Assembly (NCBI GenBank): GCA_016801845.1
Contig: CM028910.1
Span: forward strand, 15,158,629-15,222,628
Length of the DNA: 64,000 nt
Direction: 5' to 3'
From: Polydactylus sextarius
Lineage: Eukaryota > Chordata > Actinopteri > Polynemidae
Shown: positions 11,574-23,268 of the stretch, piece by piece
Numbering within the stretch: the first letter of the stretch is position 1
How the letters are laid out: each line of letters begins with the position of its first letter
Position numbers and translations under genes: made by a program
Notes under the pieces: generated by a model
Told to the model about the DNA's origin: nothing
What the model saw: the letters and a program-made list of their open reading frames with translations, nothing else
Databases searched by the model: none

Positions 11574-14513
11574 CTGTCACACACACACACATTTCATAAT
11601 ATATACAATTATGTACAAACAAAATGCATTAAACATATGCACAGAGCAAAACACACACACACACATCCACATCCATGTGGGAACAACACATCACACATAC
11701 ACAACATACATATGCGATCAGCCGGAGGGAGAGACAGGCAGGGAGAGTGTGCAGGGTCAGCTGTCTCTGCTTTCTCAGGGACGAGTAAATATCCCTGCCT
11801 CAACAAAGCCTCTGACATGCTTAGGAAGGCCGGCAGAACCGCTACTGTCAGCAGCACCCCCTCCCCTCTCTGTTGCAAACTCGAATTTGAAAATGAAACT
11901 CGACCAATTTCACGCACATGGGTTTGCATCATATGAGTGCGGTGTGACTTACACGATTCCACGTCATACCTACACACTTAACTGCGAGGGGTAAATGATT
12001 TTGAGATACTCTTTCATGCTTGCATGTGATATGGTGCTAGATTTACTGTAAATAATATCCTATATGTACCCCACGGATGCAAAATCCATTACAGAGACCG
12101 AGGAACCAACGTCACCATGTTTCTGGAGTCTGTGGCTTCTCAGAGCAAGACTGCTTGGCAGTCAGGCCAGTACATGTAATAATTCCCATCGCCTCAGACT
12201 GCCATTATGCAAGATTAATTGAGGTTACTTAATCTGAATATTAACAGACTTAGAAAAAAATGCCTCATCCATTTATTGGAGATAACCACATATTTGTTTA
12301 CAAGACCAAAGTGCATGCAGTGTTTAAATAAAATCAGTGTTTACAGTGCTGTGGTGTGTGAAGAAACTGCAGTTTTCCATAGGTTTATTTAAGGGAAAAT
12401 CCACCCAAAATCACAACACTTACCATTACCATGTAAACACCTGAGGCATTAACAGTTATTTGATTGCAGCATTATTTAGTGTAGTACAACTAAAACATCA
12501 GGTGGACATTATATTGGACTGAGGAGCCAGTTAGAAGAATAACAATTTGATTGGACATATTGGGAGCCTAAGTCACGCCCATCTACTTCCAGTCCATGGG
12601 ACATACGCTTGTGAAAATTCTGAACAAGATTTAACAGAGAGATAAATATTATTTTCTGGACCTGTTTGAAATATGCCGTGGTTTTTTCACATATGATAGT
12701 TGCGAAATTTAAAGATAATTTTTGACATTGATGGAGAACTGTTTTGTGACAGGCAAATTTTACTTTAGGTTTTGTGTGAGACCACGTAGTGGACTACAAT
12801 GGTCATCTCGCAAAATTTACGTCATCATTGAACTCTGAGGACTCTAGAAGACGGTAAAAGGGGCATCCAATATTACTGTTGTGGGCGCACTCTTGCACAA
12901 AACACACAGGTATTTTGAGAGGAGGAAAGAAACTTAGTACAAAGTTTGTGAGAACAGAGAAATTCTGACCTGACATCACCTACGCGACTATTTGGTTTGT
13001 AGTCAAACCAATTAGGTATTTTCAGAAGCACACAAATCAAAAATTACACGACAAACATAGCCTTGACACATTAATGGTTATCCTTTAAATTAAGGTATAG
13101 GATGTGTGTGATTCAAGGTACAAGTCAAAGTAGATGAGAAAATAATTTTTATCTCTCCATTGATTCTTATTCTTTTTTTTTCAGTCCAAGGACCCAGCAG
13201 TGACGACTAGAACGGGTGTGACTTAGGCTTCCTATTTATTCTAAGACTGTGTGATTAACTTGTTTGGTTACTTATTTGACCTAATTGGTCATATTATTTC
13301 AGTATATTTTCTTTTAACTTTTCAAGATAGTTCTGGCAATTGTAACCCTGTTGTTGGTACGCTACACCAAGTTAAGGTTGATGGTGTTGAGAGGTTTATT
13401 GAATGATCTATCGTGACTATGAGGCACAGTTGAAAACTCAACATGTTACTTATTGATGAGAAGATCAAGAAGCTCTGGTAATAATCAGCACCTTATCTCT
13501 TCTGGAATGTACTGAGTCTTTAAAGCTCTTCCTGTCTAAATACTGCTCGATAATGTGAGGGTGGATTTTTCCTTTCCATTTACATGTGTTGGCTCTGTTT
13601 ATGTAAATCTCATGCAACACACATCTTTCTTATTTGCATGCATGTTTTAAGCATGTGTGTATGGTTTCCTACCTCGTTGGAAACTTAAACCACTCCTTAC
13701 AGCATCTCTATCAACTAGCTACTATGTAACTCCTGAGTGAAACAAATTTAGTGTGTTTGTTTGCCAATAACTTCCCTCCATCTCGGACAGCTATCTTTAA
13801 TCCTGAATCTATTATTTATCAGAGCACTGAAAAGGTGATGTATGCTTAGCTGGCTTGGTGAGATCAACACTAATGGGCTGAGAGTAAGGCAGCTGAATAA
13901 TTCATAGGCTATTAATCTAATAATGGCTTCTGGAAACAAGACCCCTTATGCAGACCTACACAGAGACATCAACTCGGGAGGAAAGCACTTGACATTTGGA
14001 CCTCGTAGCACCACAAAGAAACAATCTCAAGGTACATCTATATTACCTCAAAGGTGCTGTTTTTGCTTTAAGACAATCACCTCTTTTGGTCTTTTAAGTC
14101 AAATTTTGAGATGATGTGATGCTGTTTTCCCGGTGCAAATGTATAAGTCTTTCAATATCATATGAAAGGATGCATAGGGAGGCTTACATGTCTTCCACTA
14201 ATATACTGCCTGTTGAGCTGTAATGGAAGAATTGTAGGTGTTAGGACAAAATGATGGGTAAACAATCACACAAGAGGGTGTCTCATTAGATACAAATTGT
14301 AATATCAAAGGCACATTATCATGCAATAACATGCGGTTGCTTGATACACAAGTTAACTTCACCATTTTGGGATTATTATGAAGGCTTAACCATCAGAACA
14401 AGAAGTCTGAGATGTGTGAAACCCTATTACTTCATAAGGATGTTGATTTCAAGTGTAGAAAGTGAATACAATAAAGATGATTGCTGCCTGTTCCTTTCAT
14501 ACTGAGCACTTAC
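11574..14513 (-). other. PEX5L intron, 2.9 kb
   Basis: This intron lies between the linker exon and the ARLTKEQRW exon. It holds CA-rich stretches next to the acceptor (11578-11590, 11651-11666) and a TIR element at 12562-13232. No other exon is seen between the two phase-0 boundaries. Confidence 0.75.
12562..13232. mobile_element. Non-autonomous DNA transposon, ~0.67 kb, with TIRs
   Basis: The left end GGGAGCCTAAGTCACGCCC is matched in inverted orientation by the right end, GGGTGTGACTTAGGCTTCC at 13214-13232: 17 of 19 positions pair. The interior has no open reading frame and reads as unique AT-rich DNA. The TIR sequence suggests a PIF/Harbinger- or hAT-type MITE, but the superfamily is uncertain and no clear target-site duplication is visible. 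Confidence 0.65.
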
Positions 14514-14599
14514 TTGAGATGCCAGGGCTGACTCAGGCTCGACTTTGGTATTTGCTTCCAAGGAGTTCTTATTCAATGGCTCTAATTGGGTTTTACAGT
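14514..14599 (-). CDS. PEX5L: PEX5L exon: variable linker (2 nt + 28 codons)
   Basis: The exon is 86 nt. It completes a codon begun in the previous exon (G|AC = Asp) and ends in phase 0 at CTCAA|GTAAGT. It encodes CKTQLEPLNKNSLEANTKVE and then PESALASQ. The start aligns with human DIQTQLEKW and the end with SASELELVAPTQ just before the ARLTK exon. The human stretch between these anchors is roughly 45 residues longer, so this linker is short here. The acceptor chosen is CCATAG|AC at 14600/14599, because it alone keeps the frame with the exon at 16744-16944. An AG 8 nt upstream, directly after the pyrimidine tract, would give an immediate stop. Confidence 0.88.
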
Positions 14600-15241
14600 C
14601 TATGGACCTAAAGGAGAAGACAGAATGGAGGGATAAGTGATACAAATGCATTGCACTCAACTTGATATAGATGGAACTCTACAGATGCATTTCACATTTA
14701 CTGTACAAGCAGTAACGTTTTTCTTTTTTCAAATTGCTGCCACCTTGGCACTTTTTTGTTCCTGTCAACCATTTTTCAAGAGTTTTAGCCATTTCTTATT
14801 AAAACTCAATCACTAGAAAAAAAATTGTTGTAGCAACATCTGTTAATATTCACCACTTAAAGTGTATATATGAATTGCATATGACAACTATGACTTCATC
14901 CATAACTTTTCAGTGGATTTTTTTCCCAATGGGCCTGAATGTTTTGAAACATTGCAGATGTATTAATTAAACACAGAATTGTTCTTATCAGTATTGGGCT
15001 AATACAAACTGGTGCTGGGTGGAGATAAATACGAACCACAAAAACTCATTGGATGCATTTTTGGATGAGCGCCGTCTCTCCAACTTCCATTTTCTGTTGC
15101 CATTTCTCTCAGGGTTAGGGTTCAGTTCTTCCCATTTATCCAACGGTGAACCAATGGTAACTGGTGCCAGCAATGAAATAATAAGAAATTATAAATTTAC
15201 AAAACAGAGAATTGAGAAGATGCCAGTTAATATGCTGTTTA

Positions 15242-15297
15242 TAAAAAAAAACAAAAACAAAAACAAACAAACAAACAAACAAACAAAAACAAAAAAC
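15242..15297 (+). repeat. (AAAC)n / (AAAAAC)n microsatellite
   Basis: This is a tandem A-rich tract with units of AAAAAC grading into AAAC and back. It is low-complexity DNA. Confidence 0.9.
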
Positions 15298-15545
15298 TGA
15301 ATCATATCTATCAAGAAATCCTGATGTGTTTTTAGCTTTGTGGAAAACAAAACTTAATTTCAATTTTGCATTGTCATGGAGCAGTGACAATGAATTAAAA
15401 GTAACTAATTATTTTCCATTAGATGATAAACAAACCCATTAACACTGTTTTTTTTTTTTTTTTTTTGCCTCTGTTCCAGCGATGACTGTAAGGCATTATA
15501 TTTTCTAGTTGTCTGTTATGGTGTTGAACTGTGGGGGAATTGATT

Positions 15546-16098
15546 CAGTGCGTACTCACACTAGGGCCAGTTGTTCTGTACCATACTTAAGCATAAATGC
15601 CCCTTCTCCACTGTTCCCCGCTGGCCCGCACTCACATCACCCTGAAGGCAAGAGTGCTAAAGCCCGGTTGCTTCCAACACATATGTCATCACGTTGATAT
15701 ACGACATATGCATGCCGCAACAGCATATAAAATGACTGTTGTTTATGTGCGGTTTCAGCAGCACAATGGCGAGTGTACTCGACAACAGGGCTGTAACTTT
15801 CTTGACTTTCTGAACTAACAGTGAACTAACAGTCAGCCCTCGCTAGTGTCTGGATTCATTGACTGTGCAAGGTGATTTGCAGTCATGGTTACATTTCGCA
15901 TGTCGCGTACTTAATCGGTCTTGTGTACATGCGTGACCAAGTGTACCATGCTCAAGCATACCTCTTCCAACTGTACCGGTCCAGGGAAGGGTACGGTACT
16001 CAAGCACGGATTACTTGCACTCACACTAGCCATAGATTCTGGACTTTTGGGGGCAAACGTGCTTGGGCACGGTACGATTGTCTAGTGTGAATGTGCCA
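15546..16098. mobile_element. Non-autonomous DNA transposon, ~0.55 kb, long TIRs
   Basis: The left end (CACACTAGGG, TTGTTCTGTACCATACTTAA, GCATAAATGCCCC) is matched in inverted orientation by the right end. The right end reads CACACTAGACAATCGTACCG, then GCCCAAGCACG, then TTTGCCCCC on the minus strand. The TIRs are therefore about 55-60 bp and moderately diverged. A further inner copy of the CACACTAG motif occurs near 16023. The interior is more GC-rich than its surroundings and has many CpGs. No transposase is encoded. The layout resembles foldback-type hAT or Kolobok MITEs of fish; the superfamily is not resolved. Confidence 0.7.
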
Positions 16099-16743
16099 TC
16101 AAACTGAGCACAAATGTTCACATGGGCTCAAGAATGAACTGATCAATTTTTGGAGGATTAAAGGTAAACATTTTATTGCATAATTCAAGAATTCACATAT
16201 TAATTAACTACATCTGGACTGGTTGGTGGAGACATATGACCACAAGACGACAAGTATAATATTTTTGACAACATAAACCATTTGCTAAAGGCGACACTGC
16301 TGTGGGTGTCTTAACCAAAAAAAAAAAAAAAATAGCTTCCCACATTTCAAACGGGACAAGTTCTGCCTACAGACGATGCCAGGATTATCATCAGTTTCTC
16401 TGCCATGAATTATTCAGCACATTGTAGTTTGACTCACTCTGCATAATTAGTTCTCATTGAAGACTTTAACCTTTTCAACTGGCAAATATGAAAGTAATCA
16501 GCTGTTTCCTCTTTATGTCTTCTAAAATAGTCCATTTCATTACAGTAATTTGGCTTCATCCTTCTTTGGTCTGTCTCAGACATGTGTGGGGTCATTTCTG
16601 CAGACGGTGATGGGAGGTAAAAGTGGTCTATAGCTAAATAAAAGGCAAACTCATATATCACACATATTTATGTTGTTCTCTATTTCTGTTCAACTTGAAG
16701 TTCTTTACACATTTATTGCTGTCTGGGAGTTTTAATAGATTAC

Positions 16744-16944
16744 CTGAGTCTAGTGAAGCTCTCTCTGGGGTTCTCATGCTTGGTCCTGTCTGTTCAATTT
16801 CCACCTGAATCAGCTCCGTCTCATCTGTTTTCTTCCTGTGTGGGTTGTTCTTCTGGCCGGATATAAGGGGACTCTTCCTGTCCTTACTGTTCCTCCTCTC
16901 CCCGGGTTCACTGAGATCCAGTAGGTCCAGTGTTGAAGACAGAA
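16744..16944 (-). CDS. PEX5L: PEX5L exon: LDLLDLSEP segment (67 codons)
   Basis: The exon is 201 nt. It starts by completing a Val codon (G|TT) and ends with one base of the next codon at ACTCAG|GTAATC. The acceptor CTCCCTCCCAG has a good pyrimidine tract. It encodes VLSSTLDLLDLSEP, matching human VLTTGLDLLDLSEP. A basic, serine-rich, low-conservation stretch follows (KDRKSPLISGQK, PHRKKTDE), and then a conserved tail, PERASLDS (human PETSSLDL). LDLLDL resembles clathrin/adaptor-type leucine motifs; published work on TRIP8b attributes adaptor and clathrin binding to its N-terminal half. The central part is probably disordered. Confidence 0.94.
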
Positions 16945-18037
16945 CTGGGAGGGAGATAACACATGTTGGCATCTTCTCATTCATGAATCTCAATGTAGTT
17001 TATATCAAATATATTTAAACACAATTTGTTCGTCTTTGGCCATGTGATGCTCATCGAATGGGAACACTAAACATACTCAGGTCTTTTCATGTTTTTTTTT
17101 AGTGTTGCCATTAACAGTAACAATACAAATACAATGTTTATTGATTATTACTCAGCAAACTCCCAAGAATAAAGCTGAACTCCTAAAGTTTTCTATATAT
17201 ATTACTTTAACTTTATGCCTATAGAGTCGTGCTTTGTGAATTTTAAGATCACTTCATTTTCAAATCTTAACCATCTCAGTTCTTCATTCTTGAATCCTTT
17301 TAGCTTTGTAATTGTGACTAAAATTGTTACTGTACTAAATGCTCTGTAACATTTCTTTAGGCGTGTATCATAATTTAGGAACTTTCTTTTGTCTTTATAA
17401 TAACAGAGTGACAGGTTTCACTTTGTGTAGAGCATGAAGCTTTGATTTTGATCTAGACATTTTCTGACATGGAGAGTTGAGCTGTCAAGGGTACTTAAGT
17501 TGTCACAGCGTTGCCCCTTGGGTAGACATCTAAAAAATTTGCTGCTGCTCTTTTCAGAGAATCTAAATATACTTCAGGCCATTGCACAGTCTGATAAGGA
17601 TAAGGCAACCCCTTGAGGATTTCCAGTTTGGTCAGTAAAGTAGAAGAAGGACAGAGTTCTCTCTGTAGGGGTGGAGTTTTTATCTTTGTCGTCCATCTTA
17701 ATGGCTATAAAGTCTGTTAAATGCAATAGTCAGATCTCAGCTAAAGATACCTGAGATATGTGATTTGAGTAATTTAAAGACGTCATTCAAAAGCAGATTC
17801 TATCCTCTTTGTATTTGGGTACTTTTTCATCATCCAGATTTTTTTTTTTTAAATCATACAGCTTTTCTGTCTCCATTTACAGCTGCCTTTCATTTGTGTC
17901 TTGTTAACTATTTTCTATGCTCATAGTTTGTTTTGTTTGAGTCCACTAATATGTAATATCTGTCGGCTGTGTGTTGCCAGCCTGTTATATTTAGGCTACT
18001 TCTTTTTAGACCAACAAATGTATGTATAGGTTTAATG

Positions 18038-18603
18038 TACACTGCCTGGCCAGTAAAAAGTCACTCTCTAATATTTCGTTGGACCACCTTTAGCTTTAAT
18101 TACAGCATTCGCCATGGCATTGTTTCAGTAAGCGTCTGCAGTGTCACAAGATTTATTTCCATCCTGTGTTACATTAATTTTTCACTAAGATCTTGTATTG
18201 ATGATGGGAGAGTTGGACCAATGCGCAAAGTCTTTTCCAGCACATCCCAAAGATTCTCAATGAAGTTAAGATCTAGACTCTGTTGTGGCCAATCCATGTG
18301 TAAAAATGATGTCTCATGCTCCCTGAACCACTTTCACAATTTGAGTCCAATGAATCCTGGTATTGTTATCTTGGAATATGCCTGTGCCATCAGTGAAGAA
18401 AAAATAACCTGGTCATTCAGTATATATTCAGGTAGTCAGCTGACCTCATTCTTTAGGCACATAATGTTGATGAACTCAGACCTGATCAACCTCAGCAACC
18501 CTAGATCATTGCACTGCCCCCACAGGCTTGTACAGTAGGCACTAGGCATGATGGGTGCATCACTTCATCAGGTGGCAACTTTTTTTTTTGCCAGGCAGTA
18601 TAT
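18038..18603 (-). mobile_element. Tc1/mariner deletion derivative with transposase remnant
   Basis: The element begins TACACTGCCTGGC and ends GCCAGGCAGTATA, i.e. inverted ends (CACTGCCTGGC / GCCAGGCAGT) beside TA, the Tc1/mariner target. On the minus strand, inside 18130-18300, the translation reads MDWPQQSLDLNFIENLWDVL and then LPSSIQDL. This is the C-terminal DDE region of Tc1-like transposases (canonical WPxQSPDLNPIENLWD). Pro-to-Leu and Pro-to-Phe changes, stops within the next 30 codons and lack of the DNA-binding N-terminus show that it is dead. At about 566 bp it is a deletion derivative of a roughly 1.2-1.6 kb parent. Confidence 0.88.
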
Positions 18604-20254
18604 ATTTGTGTGTATGCAAGAGGAGCTATTTGTATATAATTATGTATACCTCCCGTAAGAAATGAGTCGGTAGATATAATAGCAAAGAGATGGAATGCAA
18701 ACAAATAAGCCCATTTCTGTTTTCCCTCTTAAAAATTGCAGTGGACTGTAAAATGCTTTTGATGCTTATTGTTGTTGTTAATTGCTTCTCATTGTTAATG
18801 TATTGTGCACGTTGTACATGAATGAATTTGGTTTTTGGGATCAAACTATGTTCTGTGTTAACATGTGCTTTGGGAGTTTCTATTTATCTTTGTTATTGCC
18901 ATCTGCCTTTATGAATCTGTGTCAGAGAAAAACACTGAAACAAAGTTGAGTGCAAATTAAAAAGTAAAGTACAGGTAAGAGAAGTCCTAACCCCAGCAAA
19001 ACAGCCTTTTTGTGTCGGTTATTTGGGTATCTAAAAAGTTTTCTTGCTAATTTACAAGGACCCTGACTGTGTTTTTTTGCCCAATGCGAGCTCAAATCTA
19101 CAGAGACATGACTACATAATTGGTATGCTGCTGTTTCATGACAACCAACCGAGAGCATTTGTTGACTGAAATCTTCGTAATTAGAGAGTATGCCTGTCTC
19201 CCATGCCTTGTGCTCTTTAGATGACAAGTACAATTACAAATCAAGGGAGACACACTCGTGAGGAAGGTTGCCTGTAGAGTTTTAGTATCAAAATGAAATG
19301 CAAGCTGTTCATGAAAAGGCAATGATGTCAAAACTGTTCTGGTACTCTTGACTCTACTTGAAATGATGAGACTGGGAAGACAACTGCACAGGGTTTTCAC
19401 ATCAACTGGATATCTTAACGGGATGCTTGACTCTCTGTGTTGTTGCTGTTTATCTTGTAGATGTTGAGTTGAGCTGGTACTGAGCAAATAAATGTGACTT
19501 TAGTGTGAGAACACAATGATGACAGACAAAATACTGGAAAGTGATACTGAGGGGACAGTATACATAAAAATACAACACTTGAAAGTCGTTTTATCTTGCT
19601 AAAACAACAAGATTCATCATTCAATCTTTGGAAAACAAAGAAAAAAGATTGATCTTAAATTGATCACATGTAATCAGCTGTGAAGAGTTCAAGGGTGGGA
19701 ACCATGTCTTTTTTTTTTTACAGTTTTCCCATGACTATTGATCCACCATGTTAAAGCAAAATGCTGACAAAAGGAAAAAGAAGAATTTTGAGTGTGGGTG
19801 CCGATGAAATGGGATTTTATCTTGAGAGGGGATGGTGGGGAAAGCTTCTTCCTGAATAAATAAGTTTCAACCAGTAAACGACTAAGTGATAGAAACAATA
19901 AGACGCTGTTGAAGAGTGTTGTGTCAGTTGTGTCAAGGGCAACAAGCTGGTGAGTGTAGTCTATTACTAAATAATTAATTTTCTTACTGGAAAATTTAAA
20001 AATACATTTATTTGACTAGTGTGACTAAACCCCAGATACCCACGAAACATCAAAATCAAAAAGATGAAAGTAAAACTGTACGCCAGAGAGAGCACAACAT
20101 GATGTAGGTCTCATGTGGATTAGCATATTTAAGGTGGTAATTATCATTCATTATTGATTTTCTTTTTCTTGCTAATTCAGAGCTCAGTGTTATTCAGTGC
20201 TGGAAGCTGTGCCAGTCCATTGAAGTATGATTGACAGACACTAAAACCCAAGAT

Positions 20255-20320
20255 CTACTCTACCTGCATGTTTTCAGCCTGTGGGAGGAAATTTGAGCAG
20301 CGAGGGTAAACTGTATACAA
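20255..20320 (+). repeat. Scrap of a fish interspersed repeat
   Basis: The stretch CCTGCATGTTTTCAGCCTGT followed by GGGAGGAAATTTGAGCAGCG resembles the CATGTTTTTGGACTGTGGGA, GGAAACCGGAG core of an interspersed repeat that is very common in fish. It is too short and diverged to assign a family. Confidence 0.35.
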
Positions 20321-20929
20321 ACAGTGTTTCTGTTATGCAGCATATAGGCCTAATATACCTTTAGAATATTGCTAAATAGACCAAACTTTAATCAGGATTT
20401 GAGCATTTTTGGCAATATTAGTCCTACGTCATTGACAGCAGGAAGCTTTAGGAGAGACAGAAGGTTTCCTACAACATTTTTAAATACTTTATTCGGCTGA
20501 ATCAGCACAGTCAGTGGCCAGTTTGGAGATGACACGTGTCAGCTGTGCAATCTGTTTCTGCAAATCGTGATGTAAAAGACGGTACAGCTCAGCGACCAAA
20601 GTCCCATCCATGTGGAAACCAAGATGGCATTTGGCATCTGTTTAAGTCACAACATTTGAGCTCTGCACACCTACTTTGACCTAGTTGATTTTCATTAATT
20701 TGCAGAATAAAATATGATTACTATGAATGCAATGCACATTGGCACAAATGTAGACACACTTGATCCTACATTTTGGTGTTCTGTTATCAAGATGTTGCCC
20801 TTGTGTGTTTACATTTAATAGTTAATATAAAAAGGAGATTAAGCCATTTTTCAAATAAAATGCTTATGTATTTTTGCCCACTGCTTTGATTTGTTGATCT
20901 GTTACTTTGATCACTAATGTTATTATTGG

Positions 20930-20949
20930 ATATATATATATATATATAT
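20930..20949. repeat. (TA)10 microsatellite
   Basis: This is an uninterrupted run of AT dinucleotides. Confidence 0.95.
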
Positions 20950-21443
20950 GCTCACTTCTTAATTTGTAAAAATGAAAAAAATGTCAGGTATATCTGCACA
21001 CTATTGCAATGGCATGTTTACTTTTGGCTGAGAATTGATCTATTTTAAAACAAAAGTACAACAAAGGGAAATGGCAATGGATTTGGCAGATAAATATATG
21101 CATGAAATACAGTGTATTTGTCACTCAAACTTTTGCTCAACTGCAGTGGAAAAGCATTAGATCTGTGTGAACTGACGAACAGACCAAAACCCTTAGAAGA
21201 AATGCAGTAATGCAGTATATCCTTGTGATCTATTCATGGTTTTCTGCTGTTTGTGATTGACTGGCACGTCTTTTTGCTCCCTTTTCTTAAGTGATTAATG
21301 GCATTAACTAGAGACCAGATCTATCCACTGTTTATAACTGTCAATCTTGATGCATGCAACTATTAGTACTCACATTACAGTGGATATAAATGCATTTCAG
21401 TGGAATTTAAAAATTTTTACATTTTCAGCCTGTCATGTCTCTC

Positions 21444-21445
<2 letters not shown>

Positions 21446-21520
<75 letters not shown>

Positions 21521-21545
21521 TATATATATATATATATATATATAT
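21446..21545 (+). repeat. Compound (CA)n-(TA)n microsatellite, 100 bp
   Basis: About 37 uninterrupted AC units (to 21519) are followed directly by about 13 TA units (to 21545). It is the longest simple repeat in the window. The histidine/threonine-rich ORF across it is an artefact. Confidence 0.97.
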
Positions 21546-22132
21546 CATTTGCTGACGGACATGAAATAGGTTCAGATCTCCATTAGAACTTATGATGCAT
21601 TTTCTATTAATGAACTTACTTTTATAAATGTTTAATTATGTTACTTAAGAAATACAGTAAACTCTGCAGGCAGCCATGCATTAATCAGCACATCCCCCAC
21701 CTGAGCAGCCATATAGTCTGGCTGTCTGTAGCATAGCAAACCCATTGGAAGTGTCTGCCTGATGGCAGCAGGTGTACTGACTAATGTTATGATTAAGGTT
21801 GGGGTAGATTTAGACATAAAAACTATTTGGTTTGGTTTGGAGAGAAACTGTGTTTTCGGTTACAGACAATATTTGGTTAAAGTTTGAGGACGCTGTGCCA
21901 CAAACCTCTTTATCATCATAATTACTACGACTGCAAGAAGTTACCTAATTACGGGTTGTAATAAGCTGCTTACACAGATGACCAATAGTGTTGGGACTTT
22001 TAGGAGAACACTTGTTTTACTGGTTACAAATCAAACCAGAGAGCTGCTTTAAAGCACTACTAAAAACATCATACTTGGTGCTGATACCAGCAGAGATCAT
22101 GGTTTGATGTTGATTTAACAAAAAGATGGCAT

Positions 22133-22155
22133 ACAAAAAAAAAAAAAAAAAAAAA
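22133..22155 (+). repeat. Poly-A tract
   Basis: A run of about 22 adenines in an intron. No retroelement body is recognised to its left. Confidence 0.9.
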
Positions 22156-22462
22156 CACCCTTTGCAGTATTGTTGACACAGTGGATAAAAACATGTGTAG
22201 ATGTAGGAAGCAGCAACTAATGTGACATTCAAGTCTCTCGCATGTTAACAGTCACAGTGTGGTATCACAGAGCTGTTTCTCTCTATACACCAGTGTATCT
22301 GAAAATTGGCATTCCACATTTAAAAAAAAAAAAAAGACATTGCATTGACGAATTCAACATTTTTTGTTGGTCTGTAGTTTACCTGTGCATGTTATCGATA
22401 ATTTATTTATTTATTTGTTTTGTTTGTTTTTTCTAAAGATTAAAAAAATCAGGTTACAGTAC

Positions 22463-22574
22463 CAGCTGTGTTGGAAGTCACTGGGCGGGACACCCCATCA
22501 CACTTGGTCTCGCACAGGAAATCGTCGATGGACGGGCTTAGAAGCGGGCGGCTCTCTTGTTGCTCACTCACCAG
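22463..22574 (-). CDS. PEX5L: PEX5L exon: LLSPSIDDFLCETK signature (37 codons + 1)
   Basis: The exon is 112 nt with acceptor CCCTACAG before 22574 and donor GCTG|GTACTG after 22463. It starts in phase 0 and leaves one base over. It encodes LVSE followed by QQESRPLLSPSIDDFLCETK and ends SRPVTSNTA, almost identical to the human LVNEQQESRP...RPVTSNTA segment. This segment is absent from PEX5, so it identifies the gene as PEX5L/TRIP8b. In mammals it is the first constitutive exon, to which the alternative N-terminal exons are joined. The donor GTACTG is a moderate match. Confidence 0.96.
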
Positions 22575-23265
22575 CTGTAGGGACAAACAGACGAGACAAT
22601 TCAGGCTCTTGATTTGCATGTTTCCATGCAGCTCCCAACACAGCCTGTGTAAAAGTACCTCACCCCTCTGGTCCTGCTTCAGTGGCAGCGCTCCTTTGCA
22701 GAACATGATTTATTCATATCATCTTTACAGATATTTTAAGTCAAAAATTCTTATCCGCACAGGTGTTTGAGATGTTGTTGCCATTTTTAAAAGTTTTAAG
22801 AGTCTCTGCTATATTCATGTGAGGAACACAGAGCAACTTAAACTAAATGGACCTTGTTTTAGTTTAATACTTTGACACCTGCTATGATTTAACAGTCAAT
22901 CATATCTAATATATGTTGAGTCAACCCAGCTCTTTGCTGACGGATTCTACTGATGTTTGAAAACTGGCATATGGTCGTGTTGCTGCAGTAGTTGCAGCTG
23001 ACGTTGCCCAGATGTGAAGCTGTTCTTTTCTGGCACATCTGATGTTTAATCATTGATTGATTGATGGATGGAGATCGTCATTATACAGTTACATTACTAC
23101 AGTTGCATTTACACATAAAATACAGTAACAGAAGTTAAAAAAAGAGTATTCTTACATGCACCGTAATAACCTGGACAGGATCAGATGTTTTTAGATTAAA
23201 TCAAATCATTGGGTAAAATTTAGTACAGTTCCTCTTGTCTGTGCATTTTAATTTTACTGTTGGGT

Positions 23266-23268
<3 letters not shown>

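Larger units (their letters stand above)
14600..16743 (-). other. PEX5L intron, 2.1 kb
   Basis: This intron lies between the LDLLDLSEP exon and the linker exon. It contains an (AAAC)n tract, a poly-T run (about 15449-15466), a TIR element at 15546-16098 and a short poly-A run (16317-16332). Its 3' end has two AG acceptors 8 nt apart. Confidence 0.75.
16945..22462 (-). other. PEX5L intron, 5.5 kb
   Basis: This intron lies between the LLSPSIDDF exon and the LDLLDLSEP exon. It contains the Tc1-type element, a possible repeat scrap at 20255-20320, a (TA)n run at 20930-20949, the large (CA)n(TA)n microsatellite and poly-A runs at about 22133-22155 and 22322-22336. The remainder is AT-rich with no recognised feature. 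Confidence 0.75.

Noticed and set aside
11439..11936. 165-codon plus-strand ORF, the longest in the window, and a 143-codon ORF overlapping it.
   Set aside because: Both run antisense across the PEX5L exon at 11478-11573 and through CA repeats that give HTHTHT residues. They are shadows of the real exon and the microsatellite.
21347..21586. ORF rich in His-Thr and Tyr-Ile.
   Set aside because: Translation of the (CA)n(TA)n microsatellite.
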